Part shown: piece by piece, positions 33,927-43,566 of the stretch
Numbering within the stretch: position 1 is the first letter of the stretch
How the letters are laid out: every line of letters begins with the position of its first letter
Notes under the pieces: generated by a model
What the model was told of the DNA's origin: nothing
What the model saw: the letters and a program-made list of their open reading frames with translations, nothing else
The model's database searches: none
Made by a program: the position numbers and the translations under genes
NCBI RefSeq assembly: GCF_000744835.1
Contig: NZ_JQMS01000001.1
Span: forward strand, 2,356,001 to 2,420,000
DNA length: 64,000 nucleotides
Origin: Flavobacterium sp. 83
GTDB lineage: Bacteria; Bacteroidota; Bacteroidia; Flavobacteriales; Flavobacteriaceae
Reading direction: 5' to 3'

Positions 33927-36377
33927 TTAATTGTTTTGTTCATTGTTGAAAAATTGATCAAGAGAACTCATGTCCAGAATATTTACACTTCGTGCTTTAC
34001 TTCCTTCAAAAGGACCCACAATTCCAGCAGCTTCTAACTGATCTATTAATCGACCTGCTCTGTTGTAGCCTAATTTTAATTTTCTTTGTAACAATGAAGC
34101 GGAACCTTGTTGTGCGTTAACAATAATTTCGGCGGCTTCTCTAAACAAAGTATCTCTGTCGGAAATATCCATATCAAGATTAATGCCACTTTCCTCTCCA
34201 ACAAATTCTGGGAGTAAATAAGCTGTTGCATATGCTTTCTGAGAGCCAATAAATTCGGTAATCTTTTCTACTTCTGGCGTGTCGATAAAGGCACATTGTA
34301 CCCGGACAACATCATTTCCATTTGTGTAAAGCATGTCTCCTCGGCCTATTAATTGATCAGCACCCTGAGTATCTAGAATAGTCCTTGAATCAATTTTTGA
34401 GGTAACTCTAAATGCTATTCTTGCGGGGAAATTAGCTTTTATTAAACCTGTAATAACATTTACTGAGGGTCTTTGTGTTGCTATAATTAAGTGAATTCCA
34501 ATGGCTCGAGCTAATTGTGCTAAACGTGCAATAGGAACTTCAACCTCTTTACCGGCAGTCATAATCAAATCGGCAAACTCATCTACTACAAGAACGATAT
34601 AAGGTAAAAATCGGTGACCATTTTCGGGATTTAGTTTTCGAGCTTTAAATTTGTCGTTGTATTCTTTAATGTTACGCACCATTGCATCTTTCAATAACGA
34701 ATAACGGTTATCCATTTCTACACAAAGCGAATTCAAAGTATTGACTACTTTTGCATTATCAGTAATAATAGCATCATCCATGTCAGGAAGTTTCGCTAAA
34801 TAATGTCTTTCAATTTTATTAAATAATGTAAGCTCTACTTTTTTAGGATCTACCAATACAAATTTAACTTCAGCTGGATGTTTTTTGTACAAAAGTGAAG
34901 TCAGAACAGCATTCAATCCAACAGATTTTCCTTGACCTGTTGCTCCCGCCATTAAAAGGTGAGGCATTTTGGCTAAATCTACTACGAAAGTTTCATTCGA
35001 AATGGTTTTTCCAAGTGCAATAGGCAATTCCATTTCGGCTTCTTGAAATTTGGCTGAACCAATAACACTTTTCATAGAAACCATGGTAGGATTCTTATTA
35101 GGAACCTCGATTCCTATTGTTCCTTTTCCGGGAATAGGCGCGATGATACGAATGCCTAATGCCGAAAGTGACAAAGCAATATCATCCTCTAAACTTTTGA
35201 TTTTAGAAATACGAATTCCTGCTTCCGGTACAATTTCATACAAGGTAACTGATGGCCCAACTGTCGCTTTTATTTGTGCAATTTCAATTTTGTAATTGCG
35301 CAATGTGTCAACAATTCTGTTTTTATTTTCTTCTAATTCTTCCTGATTAATGGTAATTCCTCCCGTTGAATATTCTTTCAATAAGTCTAAAGTAGGAAAT
35401 TTATAATTGGACAAATCCAAAGTTGGATCAAATAGTCCAAAATCAGCCACTAATCGAGATGCCAAGTTTTCCTCAATAATATCTTCTTCTGGAGCAGTTT
35501 CAATTACGAAAGTATCTGCCTGATTTGAAATAATTTCGGGAGTAGCAACAGGTGTAACTTCCATTGCAATTGGCTTTACAACTGGATCTCTGTTAATGTC
35601 AGATGAGTTACTTATAGTGGGTTTCAACGCTTCTTTGTTGATTTCAAATTGAGAGCCATTTGTTTTTAAATGTATCTCATCTATTTCCTCTTCTTCAACT
35701 GCAAATTCTTCTAAATTATAGACACTGTTTTTAGTACTATTTAAAGGGATAGTCGCTAAATCAGCATTGATTTCTTTTTTTGTATTGTCAAAAAAAGAGT
35801 GGATTTTTTCAGGTGAAATTTTAATTTTGAAAATTACATAGATGATTAATCCAAACAACAAAATCAATAATGTTCCCGTTTTTCCGATGTAGTCCTGCAA
35901 AAATAAATTCAGTTCATATCCTATTGTTCCGCCTAATTCAGGAATTGAAGTCGCAAAAAAACCAAATAAAACAGATAGAATGATGATTACAAATAAATCC
36001 CAAAACCAAATATTTTTTAGTTTTCTTAAGGAAATACCAAGAACCATGTATATTCCCGAAAGGAAAAATAAACGGACAAATATAAATGCAGCAAGTCCAA
36101 ATCCTTTATAAACAATCAAGTCAGCTAAAAAAGCACCAAATTTACCGAGCCAATTGTGAACAGTTTCGGTTCTGTTAGTCAGTTCATCAACAGCACTTTG
36201 GTCCTGTTGGCCATAAATATAAAAGGAAATGAATGCAAATAATAAAGCAATTGAAAATAATACCAAAAGAGAACCCAGAACAATTTTATGTTGTTTGTTT
36301 ACTCTCCAGGTATTATTTTCTTCAGATTTAGAATCTTTTTTTTTGTCTAAAGGTGCTGTTTTAATTGTTTTTGCCAT
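33927..36377 (-). CDS. ftsK: DNA translocase FtsK/SpoIIIE
   Basis: 816 residues. Four N-terminal transmembrane helices (about 32-54, 85-115, 124-145, 168-187) anchor it at the division site. A Glu-rich linker (about 195-310) follows, then the alpha/beta motor with Walker A GATGQGKS (478-485) and the Walker B region YIVLVVDEFADL. The C-terminal gamma winged helix (LLQRKLKLGYNRAGRLIDQLE, GIVGPFEGSKAR) reads chromosome-orienting sequences. It moves DNA through the closing septum and helps resolve dimers. It is separated from dgkA upstream by 19 bp. The N-terminal linker is shorter than in Escherichia coli FtsK, as is usual outside gamma-proteobacteria. Confidence 0.97.
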   Translation of the reverse strand: MAKTIKTAPLDKKKDSKSEENNTWRVNKQHKIVLGSLLVLFSIALLFAFISFYIYGQQDQSAVDELTNRTETVHNWLGKFGAFLADLIVYKGFGLAAFIFVRLFFLSGIYMVLGISLRKLKNIWFWDLFVIIILSVLFGFFATSIPELGGTIGYELNLFLQDYIGKTGTLLILLFGLIIYVIFKIKISPEKIHSFFDNTKKEINADLATIPLNSTKNSVYNLEEFAVEEEEIDEIHLKTNGSQFEINKEALKPTISNSSDINRDPVVKPIAMEVTPVATPEIISNQADTFVIETAPEEDIIEENLASRLVADFGLFDPTLDLSNYKFPTLDLLKEYSTGGITINQEELEENKNRIVDTLRNYKIEIAQIKATVGPSVTLYEIVPEAGIRISKIKSLEDDIALSLSALGIRIIAPIPGKGTIGIEVPNKNPTMVSMKSVIGSAKFQEAEMELPIALGKTISNETFVVDLAKMPHLLMAGATGQGKSVGLNAVLTSLLYKKHPAEVKFVLVDPKKVELTLFNKIERHYLAKLPDMDDAIITDNAKVVNTLNSLCVEMDNRYSLLKDAMVRNIKEYNDKFKARKLNPENGHRFLPYIVLVVDEFADLIMTAGKEVEVPIARLAQLARAIGIHLIIATQRPSVNVITGLIKANFPARIAFRVTSKIDSRTILDTQGADQLIGRGDMLYTNGNDVVRVQCAFIDTPEVEKITEFIGSQKAYATAYLLPEFVGEESGINLDMDISDRDTLFREAAEIIVNAQQGSASLLQRKLKLGYNRAGRLIDQLEAAGIVGPFEGSKARSVNILDMSSLDQFFNNEQNN

Positions 36378-36396
36378 TCTTGATTGTAATTCTATC

Positions 36397-36771
36397 TTAG
36401 AATAATATAGGTATATATATGATTAAACCGATTGCTATTGCAGTTAAAGCAGCAAAAAAAACGGCACCTGCGGCAATATCCTTTATGAAGCCAATTCTTT
36501 CATGATAATTGGGATGAATAAAATCGGCAATTTTTTCTACAGCTGTATTTAAACCTTCTATACTCATAATAAGGCCTATGGCCATAGTTTGAAATAGCCA
36601 TTCTGTAGTAGTGATACCAAAATAGAATCCAGCAATAGTCATTATTATTCCTAATGAAAATTGTACCATTATGCTGTGTTCTGTAGTAATTAATTTTACA
36701 GCACCATTAAAAGCATAAGTGACACTTTTTAATCTTCCGGTAAAGAAAGTATTATCTTTTTGAAATTCCAT
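36397..36771 (-). CDS. dgkA: Diacylglycerol/undecaprenol kinase (DgkA family)
   Basis: 124 residues with three hydrophobic helices. The family signature is present: IEGLNTAVEKIADF (Glu and Asn of the active site), HPNYHERIGFIKDIAAGAVF with the Lys-Asp and the small-residue helix. These integral-membrane kinases phosphorylate diacylglycerol or undecaprenol; the Bacteroidota and Gram-positive type may prefer undecaprenol, linking it to wall lipid recycling. It lies 19 bp upstream of ftsK and 10 bp downstream of tpx in the same direction. Confidence 0.93.
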   Translation of the reverse strand: MEFQKDNTFFTGRLKSVTYAFNGAVKLITTEHSIMVQFSLGIIMTIAGFYFGITTTEWLFQTMAIGLIMSIEGLNTAVEKIADFIHPNYHERIGFIKDIAAGAVFFAALTAIAIGLIIYIPILF

Positions 36772-36781
36772 CCGTATGCTA

Positions 36782-37279
36782 TTAAAGTGCCGCTAAAGCA
36801 GCTTCATAATTAGGTTCGTTTGCAATTTCAGCAACTTGCTCTGTGTGCGTAACTGTTCCGTTTTCATCAAGCACAATTATAGCTCTGGAATGCAATCCTG
36901 CTAATGGACCGTCTACAATTTCTAGACCATTTGCTTTTCCAAAACTTCCCGCTTGAAAATCAGATAAATTGATGACATTTTCAAGTCCTTCAGCACCACA
37001 AAAACGTTTTTGAGCAAAAGGTAAATCCCTTGAGATACATAATACATTAGTGTTTTCTAATTTACTTGCACTTTCGTTAAATTTTCTAACTGATGTCGCA
37101 CATGTACCTGTATCAATACTAGGAAAAATATTTAAAACTAATTTTTTTCCTGCAAAATCATTTAGTGAAGCAATAGAAAGGTCATTTTTAATTAATTTAA
37201 AATCAATAAGTTTAGAACCTACTTTTGGTAATTCTCCTGAAGTCTGTATTGGATTTCCTCCTAATGTGATTGAAGCCAT
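36782..37279 (-). CDS. tpx: Thiol peroxidase Tpx (atypical 2-Cys peroxiredoxin)
   Basis: 165 residues. The peroxidatic Cys C60 in PSIDTGTC and the resolving Cys C94 in KRFCG match the Escherichia coli pair (61, 95). A third Cys, C81, is in VLCIS. The family motif [17 protein letters not shown] is present. It reduces hydrogen peroxide and alkyl peroxides in the cytoplasm with electrons from thioredoxin. A thioredoxin gene and a 2-Cys peroxiredoxin lie about 0.6-1.6 kb upstream on the same strand, so the region is a peroxide-defence cluster. It starts the downstream run to dgkA-ftsK. Confidence 0.96.
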   Translation of the reverse strand: MASITLGGNPIQTSGELPKVGSKLIDFKLIKNDLSIASLNDFAGKKLVLNIFPSIDTGTCATSVRKFNESASKLENTNVLCISRDLPFAQKRFCGAEGLENVINLSDFQAGSFGKANGLEIVDGPLAGLHSRAIIVLDENGTVTHTEQVAEIANEPNYEAALAAL

Positions 37280-37413
37280 AATATTTGTTTTTTAATGAGG
37301 TTCAAAAGTATGAAAATTATTTAAGATTTAGTTACGAAACTTCGGGATAAAGTTCAAGATTTTGGAGTATCAAGTAAACCCGTATAACCCAATGTTATTT
37401 TCATAAAATGCAT

Positions 37414-37444
37414 AAAAAAACGCACTCGTTTGGGAGTGCGTTTT
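37414..37444 (-). terminator. Terminator after the DUF6952 gene
   Basis: AAAACGCACTC (37417-37427), loop, GAGTGCGTTTT (37434-37444): an 11-bp perfect stem with A/T flanks, so it can end transcription from the Prx-Trx-DUF6952 unit before tpx. Confidence 0.85.
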
Positions 37445-37471
37445 ATAAATATTGAATTAAAGAATCCTTTT

Positions 37472-37729
37472 TTATTTGTCGATGGAACCTAGAACACGTT
37501 TCATAAAACCATTTAAAGCCTCTTTTTTATCCGTTCCGGTTTTTACCAGTTTATTGACTTCTAATGCACCATACATATTAGAAATTAATTCGCCAATTAC
37601 ATCTAATTCTTCATCTTTCAATGATGTAATTTCAGTCATAGCTTCTAAAACTTCAATGGTTTCTATGATATAATCTTCATCATTGTCTTCTATAAACTGT
37701 GTTAAATGCTTGATTACAGGTAATTTCAT
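37472..37729 (-). CDS. DUF6952 family small protein
   Basis: 85 residues, highly charged and probably all-helical (MKLPVIKHLTQFIEDNDEDY, ETIEVLEAMTEI, KKEALNGFMKRVLGSIDK). This short family is found in Bacteroidota next to thioredoxin and peroxiredoxin genes, as here. Its function is unknown. It has no signal peptide, membrane segment or cysteine. It is the last gene of the peroxiredoxin-thioredoxin unit and is followed by a terminator. Confidence 0.82.
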   Translation of the reverse strand: MKLPVIKHLTQFIEDNDEDYIIETIEVLEAMTEITSLKDEELDVIGELISNMYGALEVNKLVKTGTDKKEALNGFMKRVLGSIDK

Positions 37730-37845
37730 ATTGTTTTATTTGAAGTTTAAAGTTTAAAAAGTTTAAGGTTTCTTAATTGCTATTGAAAATGGTGTAATGA
37801 AGTCTATCTTGACTTTGTCATTCCGTTTTTCAACAAAAAAAAATA

Positions 37846-38154
37846 TTAAACAATTTCGTTTACTAAATCAATTAATACTTCCTGTTTGTTGGTTTGTATT
37901 TCGTTTACTAATTTTCCATTTACAAAAGTGGCAAAAGTTGGCAAATTACTCACATTAGCTAATTTTCTAGATTCAGGAAAATTTTCAGCATCGACAAGAG
38001 CAAAAGTAATTGTTTCGTTTTCTGAAGCCAGTTTTTTGAATTTTGGTTTCATGATACGACAATTTCCACACCATGAAGCTGAAAATTGAACAACAACTTT
38101 TTCGTCTTTTGTGATTAAATCTGCTAATGTATCTTCGTTTAATTCGATTAACAT
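37846..38154 (-). CDS. Thioredoxin-family protein (CGNC active site)
   Basis: 102 residues with a thioredoxin fold. The active site reads WCGNC (in SASWCGNCRIMKP) instead of the common WCGPC. The cis-Pro is in NLPTFATF. It most likely reduces the adjacent 2-Cys peroxiredoxin, whose gene lies 70 bp upstream. The Asn in place of the Pro of CGPC should change its redox potential, which fits a dedicated partner rather than general thioredoxin. It is cytoplasmic, with no signal peptide. Confidence 0.9.
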   Translation of the reverse strand: MLIELNEDTLADLITKDEKVVVQFSASWCGNCRIMKPKFKKLASENETITFALVDAENFPESRKLANVSNLPTFATFVNGKLVNEIQTNKQEVLIDLVNEIV

Positions 38155-38224
38155 AATTTTTATTTTTTATTTAAATTCAACAGCAATTTTGAAATTTAAA
38201 ATAGCTGTTGAATTTAGTTTTTTA

Positions 38225-38863
38225 TTAGTTTGCGCTTAAGTATTCTGCAGTACTTTTTCTGTCAGCGCTCATTGCTTCTTTTCCAGCTTCCCAGTTTGCA
38301 GGACAAACTTCCCCTTTTTCTTGGATGTGTGTATACGCATCAACCATACGTAAATATTCATTTACATTACGACCTAATGGCATATCGTTTACACTTTCGT
38401 GGAAAATTTTACCAGTTTCATCGATAAGGTAAGTAGCTCTATACGTTACATTAGATCCTTCAATAATGATAGAATCCGTTTCTTCACTATAACCCGTTTC
38501 TTCAATGTCTAAAATTCCTAAAATATTAGATAAGTTTCTATTAGTATCAGCAAGAATTGGATACGTAACGCCTTCGATTCCGCCATTGTTTTTTGGAGTG
38601 TTTAACCATGCAAAATGTACTTCATTAGTATCGCAAGATGCACCTATAACTATTGTATTTCTTTTTTCGAATTCTGGTAAAGCTGCTTGAAAAGCGTGTA
38701 ATTCAGTTGGACAAACGAATGTGAAATCTTTCGGGTACCAAAACAAAAGTACTTTTTTATTGTTTTTTGTTGCTTCTTCGAAGATGTTGATTTTTAAATT
38801 ATCACCCATTTCTGAAATTGCGTCAACTGAAATACTTGGGAATTTTTTTCCTACTAATGACAT
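38225..38863 (-). CDS. Typical 2-Cys peroxiredoxin (AhpC/Prx1 type)
   Basis: 212 residues. The peroxidatic Cys C51 is in FTFVCPTELHAF, and the resolving Cys C188 is in GEVCPANW. The C-terminal tail (KEAMSADRKSTAEYLSAN) resembles the extended helix of AhpC-like enzymes. It reduces hydrogen and alkyl peroxides. No AhpF gene follows; the next gene is a thioredoxin with an unusual active site, its likely reductant. A TATTTTTG -7-like box (38905-38898) is upstream. Confidence 0.95.
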   Translation of the reverse strand: MSLVGKKFPSISVDAISEMGDNLKINIFEEATKNNKKVLLFWYPKDFTFVCPTELHAFQAALPEFEKRNTIVIGASCDTNEVHFAWLNTPKNNGGIEGVTYPILADTNRNLSNILGILDIEETGYSEETDSIIIEGSNVTYRATYLIDETGKIFHESVNDMPLGRNVNEYLRMVDAYTHIQEKGEVCPANWEAGKEAMSADRKSTAEYLSAN

Positions 38864-38897
38864 ATTATTTATTTTTAGTTAATTTTTTTTGATGGTG

Positions 38898-38905
38898 CAA
38901 AAATA
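38898..38905 (-). promoter_or_regulatory. -7 box upstream of the peroxiredoxin gene
   Basis: TATTTTTG on the minus strand fits TAnnTTTG and lies about 35 nt before the start codon at 38863. No clear -33 TTTG is found at the usual spacing. Confidence 0.4.
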
Positions 38906-39005
38906 GCCTATACAAAAGGTTTGTTGAGATAGTATTTGATTATAAATATTTATTTCAAAATAGAGAATTGCTATGATGTGATTTTTGAATGATTTAAGTG
39001 ATTGA

Positions 39006-40616
39006 TTACGAAAAGTTAACCTCTACTGGAAGAGTTCCTTTGCATTCTTTGTTTTCTAAAAGTTGCACTGCAGCGATTTCTTGAAATTCTGTAAAATCTT
39101 GATACATTTGAACTATTCCTGAAGCGTTTTTTAAATTTGGTATAACTTGAAGTGCATAAGGATTCCCAAAAAGATACAAAACACATTTTTTGTTTTGGAA
39201 TACATTATCCAAAAACTGAAGTACTGAATCCTCAATTTCAAAATTATGTAAAGGTTTCGCCTTTGGCACAAACAAAGAAATAATAAGCGTATCAAAACGG
39301 TTTAATGATTTTTCCAATTCATATAATGTCAAATCACTTCCCGTTTCATAACAAAACTCAGGAGAAGGTAAAGCAGCAGATAAGCGCTTGAAAAATGAAT
39401 TATCGGCGTTCTTATAAAAGCTAATTTTAGCGAGATCTTCTCTGTTTTTAGCATCAAAAACCGTCATGGTATTGTGATTGTCTTTTATTTTTGTAATGCA
39501 GTTTTGAGCAATTTTCCTATTTAAAACGGACGTAGTTTCAAAATCAAAATTACTTTTGCTAAGGTTGGGTAAAAGGGGTTCTGCATCGACAATTCCCACT
39601 TTTTGTTTGCATTTCCACAATCGGTTAAAACTGGCTTCAATTCGCTCCGGAGTTGCGTTTTTTAGGATTTCCTCAATTCCTTCTGATACATTTTCTGCAA
39701 AACACAAAACATCATTTCCTGCATTAAAAGCTTCCCATTCCAATTGCCCTTTTTTCTCGTATAATTTCGAGACGCTATGCATATTCAACGCATCCGAAAT
39801 CACCAGACCGTCATATCCTAATTTCTTTCGCAAAAGCGTTTCAATTATTGATTTGGATAACGTTGCCGATGTGTTTTTTCCGTCATTTAGAGCGGGAACT
39901 GCCAAATGACCAATCATAATGGAATCGACATTGTTTTCTATACCTTTTATAAAAGGAACTAATTCATTGGCTAGTAATTCTTCCAATGTTTCTTCTAAAA
40001 CGGGTAATCCCAAATGCGAATCGACATTCGTATTTCCGTGGCCAGGAAAATGTTTGAGACAACCTAAAATGCCAACCTCATTCATTCCTTTGAGGTATTC
40101 GAGGGCGAAATCAGCTACTTTTTCTTTATTTTCACCAAAAGAACGGTACCCAATTACAGGATTATTCGGATTATTATTGACATCCGCCAATGGCGCTAAA
40201 TTATAATGGATTCCAACTGATTTTAAGTCCAAACCTATTTGTTTCCCCACTTCGTAAACCAAATTTTTTTCACTATTTGGTAGAGCGCCAAGAGTAATGG
40301 CATATGGATATTGAGGTGTTTTCTCTACGCGCATGGCTAATCCCCATTCAGCATCAATACTCATCAATAATGGAGTAGTAGCACATTTTTGATACCTGAC
40401 GATAAGTTCCTTCAAACGCTGAAAGCTATTATCATTTAAAACTATTTTTTTCTTAGTTTCATAATTGGTTGCGGCACTGGCTCTGCTATGAAAAAAAGTC
40501 AATCCGCCTATATTGTGTTCTTTGATTAATCGTTCGGTTGCCAGAATGTTTTCTTCGGTATCATTAATGAAAACGGCAGGGAAGAAAAATTGCCCTATTT
40601 TTTGTTCTAATGTCAT
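39006..40616 (-). CDS. nagZ: GH3 family beta-N-acetylglucosaminidase, NagZ-like
   Basis: 536 residues without a signal peptide. The GH3 catalytic domain (1-330) shows the NagZ signature KHFPGHG, then LVISDALNMH containing the nucleophile Asp. The His in the KHFPGHG loop supplies the acid/base in NagZ. A smaller second domain (about 380-536) follows; Escherichia coli NagZ (341 residues) lacks it, while many Bacteroidota NagZ-like proteins carry one. It probably cleaves GlcNAc from anhydro-muropeptides in the cytoplasm. The next genes upstream are an AmpG-like permease and a DigH-like hydrolase, which supports peptidoglycan recycling. Confidence 0.88.
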   Translation of the reverse strand: MTLEQKIGQFFFPAVFINDTEENILATERLIKEHNIGGLTFFHSRASAATNYETKKKIVLNDNSFQRLKELIVRYQKCATTPLLMSIDAEWGLAMRVEKTPQYPYAITLGALPNSEKNLVYEVGKQIGLDLKSVGIHYNLAPLADVNNNPNNPVIGYRSFGENKEKVADFALEYLKGMNEVGILGCLKHFPGHGNTNVDSHLGLPVLEETLEELLANELVPFIKGIENNVDSIMIGHLAVPALNDGKNTSATLSKSIIETLLRKKLGYDGLVISDALNMHSVSKLYEKKGQLEWEAFNAGNDVLCFAENVSEGIEEILKNATPERIEASFNRLWKCKQKVGIVDAEPLLPNLSKSNFDFETTSVLNRKIAQNCITKIKDNHNTMTVFDAKNREDLAKISFYKNADNSFFKRLSAALPSPEFCYETGSDLTLYELEKSLNRFDTLIISLFVPKAKPLHNFEIEDSVLQFLDNVFQNKKCVLYLFGNPYALQVIPNLKNASGIVQMYQDFTEFQEIAAVQLLENKECKGTLPVEVNFS

Positions 40617-40736
40617 TTTGAAATAGTTTTAAGAATAATTTTAACCATACAAGAAATTTAAGCTGAAATAAAAATCTAAAAAACACACTTACTTAAGTGA
40701 CCTTACATTTCTTATATGGTTGAAGTTTATATACTT

Positions 40737-42005
40737 CTATACTTGCTCTGATTTTTTTCCAAAATCGGAAGGGAAAATTAAAAATCGGGAAAGTATTAAT
40801 CCTGGTATTGTGGCGCAAAATACCCAAATAAAGAAATTTCCATAGCCCAAATATTCTTGAATAAATCCGCTTAACATTCCTGGCAGCATCATTCCTAAAG
40901 CCATAAATCCGGTTGCGATGGAATAGTGGGATGTTTTTGATTCACCATCGGCAATATAAATTAAATACATCATGAAGGCAGCGAAACCAAAACCGTAGCC
41001 AAATTGTTCTGCAATTACAGTCGCATAAACATAGAAAATAGATTCAGGATGAAAATGGGAAAGTAAAATGAATCCTATTATGGGTAAGTGCATGGCCAGA
41101 AACATGGGTAACATCCATTTGCCTAGCCCTCCTTTGGAAATGGCTACTCCGCCAAGAATTCCTCCTATTACCAATGCTGCGACACCAAAGGTCCCATAAA
41201 TGATTCCTACGTCTTCGGTGGCTAATCCCATACCTCCTTTAATTTTTTCATCAATTAAAAAGGGTGTTAGCATTTTTAATAATTGGGATTCTCCTAATCT
41301 GAAAAGCAATATAAAGGCTAATACAAGTCCGATTTGTTTCTTCTGAAAAAAGGTTTTAAAAACAACCCCAAAACTCTGCTTATTTTTAGTTTCACCAGTA
41401 ACTTTAGCTTCTTCTACTTTTGGAGTGGTAAGAAAGTTGTAGATGGTTAGAAAAACCATAATCAAAGCTACAATTATCATCGTGTACGACCAAGCTTTGC
41501 TTTTGTCTCCATATTTCTGTTCCAGAAAACCACCTAGAATAACGATTAATCCATTGGCAGTAAGCATAGAAAGTCTATAAAAAGTGCTTCGAATTCCTAG
41601 AAAAAAAGATTGTTGTTCTTTGGCTAAAGCCAACATATAAAAGCCGTCGCTAGCAACGTCATTTGAAGCCGATGCAAAAGCTGCAACCCAAAAAATAGCC
41701 AGACTTAGGACGAAAAAATTACTCATTGGGATGCTTAGTCCTACAATCAAAAACGTTATTGCAATAACCAGTTGCATCGTCAGAAACCACTTTCTTTTAG
41801 TTGAATATAAATCTATAAATGGGCTCCATAATGGTTTAATAACCCACGGCAAATACAACAAACTGGTGTACACTCCGATGTCTTCATTGCTGACACCTAA
41901 ACTTTTGTACATAATCACAGATACAGAGATTATGATGGCATACGGAAATCCCGATGCGAAATTTAATAATGGAATCCAATACCAAGGGCTGTTGTCTTTT
42001 CTCAT
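40737..42005 (-). CDS. ampG: AmpG-like muropeptide permease (MFS)
   Basis: 422 residues with about 12 transmembrane helices. The N-terminus (WIPLLNFASGFPYAIIISV, GVYTSLLYLPWVIKPLWSP, then ASNDVASDGFYMLAL) matches the AmpG/Muropeptide transporter pattern. It should import GlcNAc-anhydroMurNAc peptides from the periplasm. Its neighbours are a NagZ-like GH3 enzyme 120 bp downstream and a DigH-like periplasmic hydrolase 28 bp upstream. An acetyl-CoA/other AmpG relative cannot be excluded from sequence alone, but the context supports muropeptides. Confidence 0.88.
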   Translation of the reverse strand: MRKDNSPWYWIPLLNFASGFPYAIIISVSVIMYKSLGVSNEDIGVYTSLLYLPWVIKPLWSPFIDLYSTKRKWFLTMQLVIAITFLIVGLSIPMSNFFVLSLAIFWVAAFASASNDVASDGFYMLALAKEQQSFFLGIRSTFYRLSMLTANGLIVILGGFLEQKYGDKSKAWSYTMIIVALIMVFLTIYNFLTTPKVEEAKVTGETKNKQSFGVVFKTFFQKKQIGLVLAFILLFRLGESQLLKMLTPFLIDEKIKGGMGLATEDVGIIYGTFGVAALVIGGILGGVAISKGGLGKWMLPMFLAMHLPIIGFILLSHFHPESIFYVYATVIAEQFGYGFGFAAFMMYLIYIADGESKTSHYSIATGFMALGMMLPGMLSGFIQEYLGYGNFFIWVFCATIPGLILSRFLIFPSDFGKKSEQV

Positions 42006-42033
42006 TTATAGCGGATTATATTCAATTCAAATT

Positions 42034-43566
42034 TTATAGTGTAAAGTTCACTAAAGTTGGCTCACTTTCATTACCATAAAAATCTATGAATGTAATGGCG
42101 CAGGAGCTATTTTTATCTAGTTTGCAAGTGGGTATAATTACTTCGACAGCATTACTTTTTTCTTGAAACGGTATTTTTTCAATGATTTGACTTGGATCAT
42201 TAATATCAATTTTAGTAGTTGCATTTGATCCATATACCATGACATAGCGAATTTTGCTGTTCAAAGGGGATTTTACATTGAAGCTAGAAGAAACTGCATT
42301 TTTTACGATGGTATTGACTGTTGGTACATCAACTACTTTTCTAATGGAATTAGGTACAACATTAGGAAGCGCAGGGTATTTATATTGATTTTCTAACAGT
42401 AGTTGCGTTACGGTTTGATTTCTGTTTAAAAAGGATTTGGCACTAAAAAAAGCATTTCCCTGAATGTTTTTATAACTACGGGTAATGTCAATTTGATTTG
42501 GAATTTCATTTGGATTATTCCATCTTTTATCAGAATCAGTATTTATTTTATAAGTTCCGTTTCCAATGTAAATTGCCGTATTAGTCGAGTTTTCGGACCA
42601 CCAACGCAATAGTTTTGAATACGAAGCTTTAGGATGATCCATGCTCCAATACAATTGAGGAACAAGGTAATCAATCCATTTGTTTTGCATCCACGCTATT
42701 GGATCGGCAAATAAATCATCATAATTTGTTTGTCCCGCTTCCGTTTCTGAGCCTTTTGGATCCATTGATTTATTTCTCCAAACTCCAAACGGGCTGATAC
42801 CAAATTGTACCCAAGGTTTTATGTTTTTGATGGAAATGGAAACATTTTTGACAAAATTATTCACATTAGATCGCCTCCAATCTTCTAAGCTTAAGTTGTT
42901 TCCATATTTTACAAAAGCTGCAGTGTCATTGAAATAGTCTCCTTTTACTTTGTATGGATAGAAATAATCATCAAAATGAATGGCATCAATGTCATAGTTT
43001 TTAACCACTTCATTTACTACTTTCAATAGATGGTCTTGAACTTCTGGAAGCGCTGGATTGTAATAATATTTACCGCCATATTTAATCATCCAATCGGGAT
43101 GTTGGTAAAAATCATGTTTAGGACTTAAGATTGCTGTGTTTAAATCCATCGTGGCACGATAGGGGTTTAGCCAAGCATGAAATTCAAAGCCTCTGGCATG
43201 CGTTTCGTTTATCATCCATGCTAATGTGTCGAAATATGGTTTTGGCGCCTGTCCTTCTTTTCCGGTCAAAAATCGAGACCAAGGAGCTAATTCAGTAGGA
43301 TAAAAGGCATCACCAACACTTCGAATCTGAACGATAACGGCGTTATAATTTAGTTTTTTATAGTTGTCTAAAATTTCAATAAAATCAGCTTTTTGTTTGT
43401 TAACATTGTCCGTGCTGCTTTTTGGCCAGTCAATATTAACAACAGTTGCTATCCAAACTGCTCTAAATTCATTTTTAGGATTTGTAGCTATCATTTGTGC
43501 TTTTACATTCGAAAACGAAAGTAAAAAGAACGAAATAAGTATTATGACAAGCTTGCATTTTTTCAT
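42034..43566 (-). CDS. GH10-like glycosyl hydrolase, DigH/YngK type (exported)
   Basis: 510 residues. The signal peptide MKKCKLVIILISFFLLSFSNVKAQ is followed by the GHL10 (formerly DUF187) domain: EFRAVWIATVVNIDWP, YNAVIVQIRSVGDAFYP, FEFHAWLNPYRA, IDAIHFDDYFYPY and YLVPQLYWSM. A C-terminal beta region (about 410-510) resembles fibronectin-like domains. Escherichia coli DigH (YddW) of this family acts on peptide-free (denuded) glycan strands of peptidoglycan. The adjacency to ampG and nagZ fits wall turnover. The protein may instead use another glycan; catalytic residues are not assigned here. Confidence 0.88.
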   Translation of the reverse strand: MKKCKLVIILISFFLLSFSNVKAQMIATNPKNEFRAVWIATVVNIDWPKSSTDNVNKQKADFIEILDNYKKLNYNAVIVQIRSVGDAFYPTELAPWSRFLTGKEGQAPKPYFDTLAWMINETHARGFEFHAWLNPYRATMDLNTAILSPKHDFYQHPDWMIKYGGKYYYNPALPEVQDHLLKVVNEVVKNYDIDAIHFDDYFYPYKVKGDYFNDTAAFVKYGNNLSLEDWRRSNVNNFVKNVSISIKNIKPWVQFGISPFGVWRNKSMDPKGSETEAGQTNYDDLFADPIAWMQNKWIDYLVPQLYWSMDHPKASYSKLLRWWSENSTNTAIYIGNGTYKINTDSDKRWNNPNEIPNQIDITRSYKNIQGNAFFSAKSFLNRNQTVTQLLLENQYKYPALPNVVPNSIRKVVDVPTVNTIVKNAVSSSFNVKSPLNSKIRYVMVYGSNATTKIDINDPSQIIEKIPFQEKSNAVEVIIPTCKLDKNSSCAITFIDFYGNESEPTLVNFTL

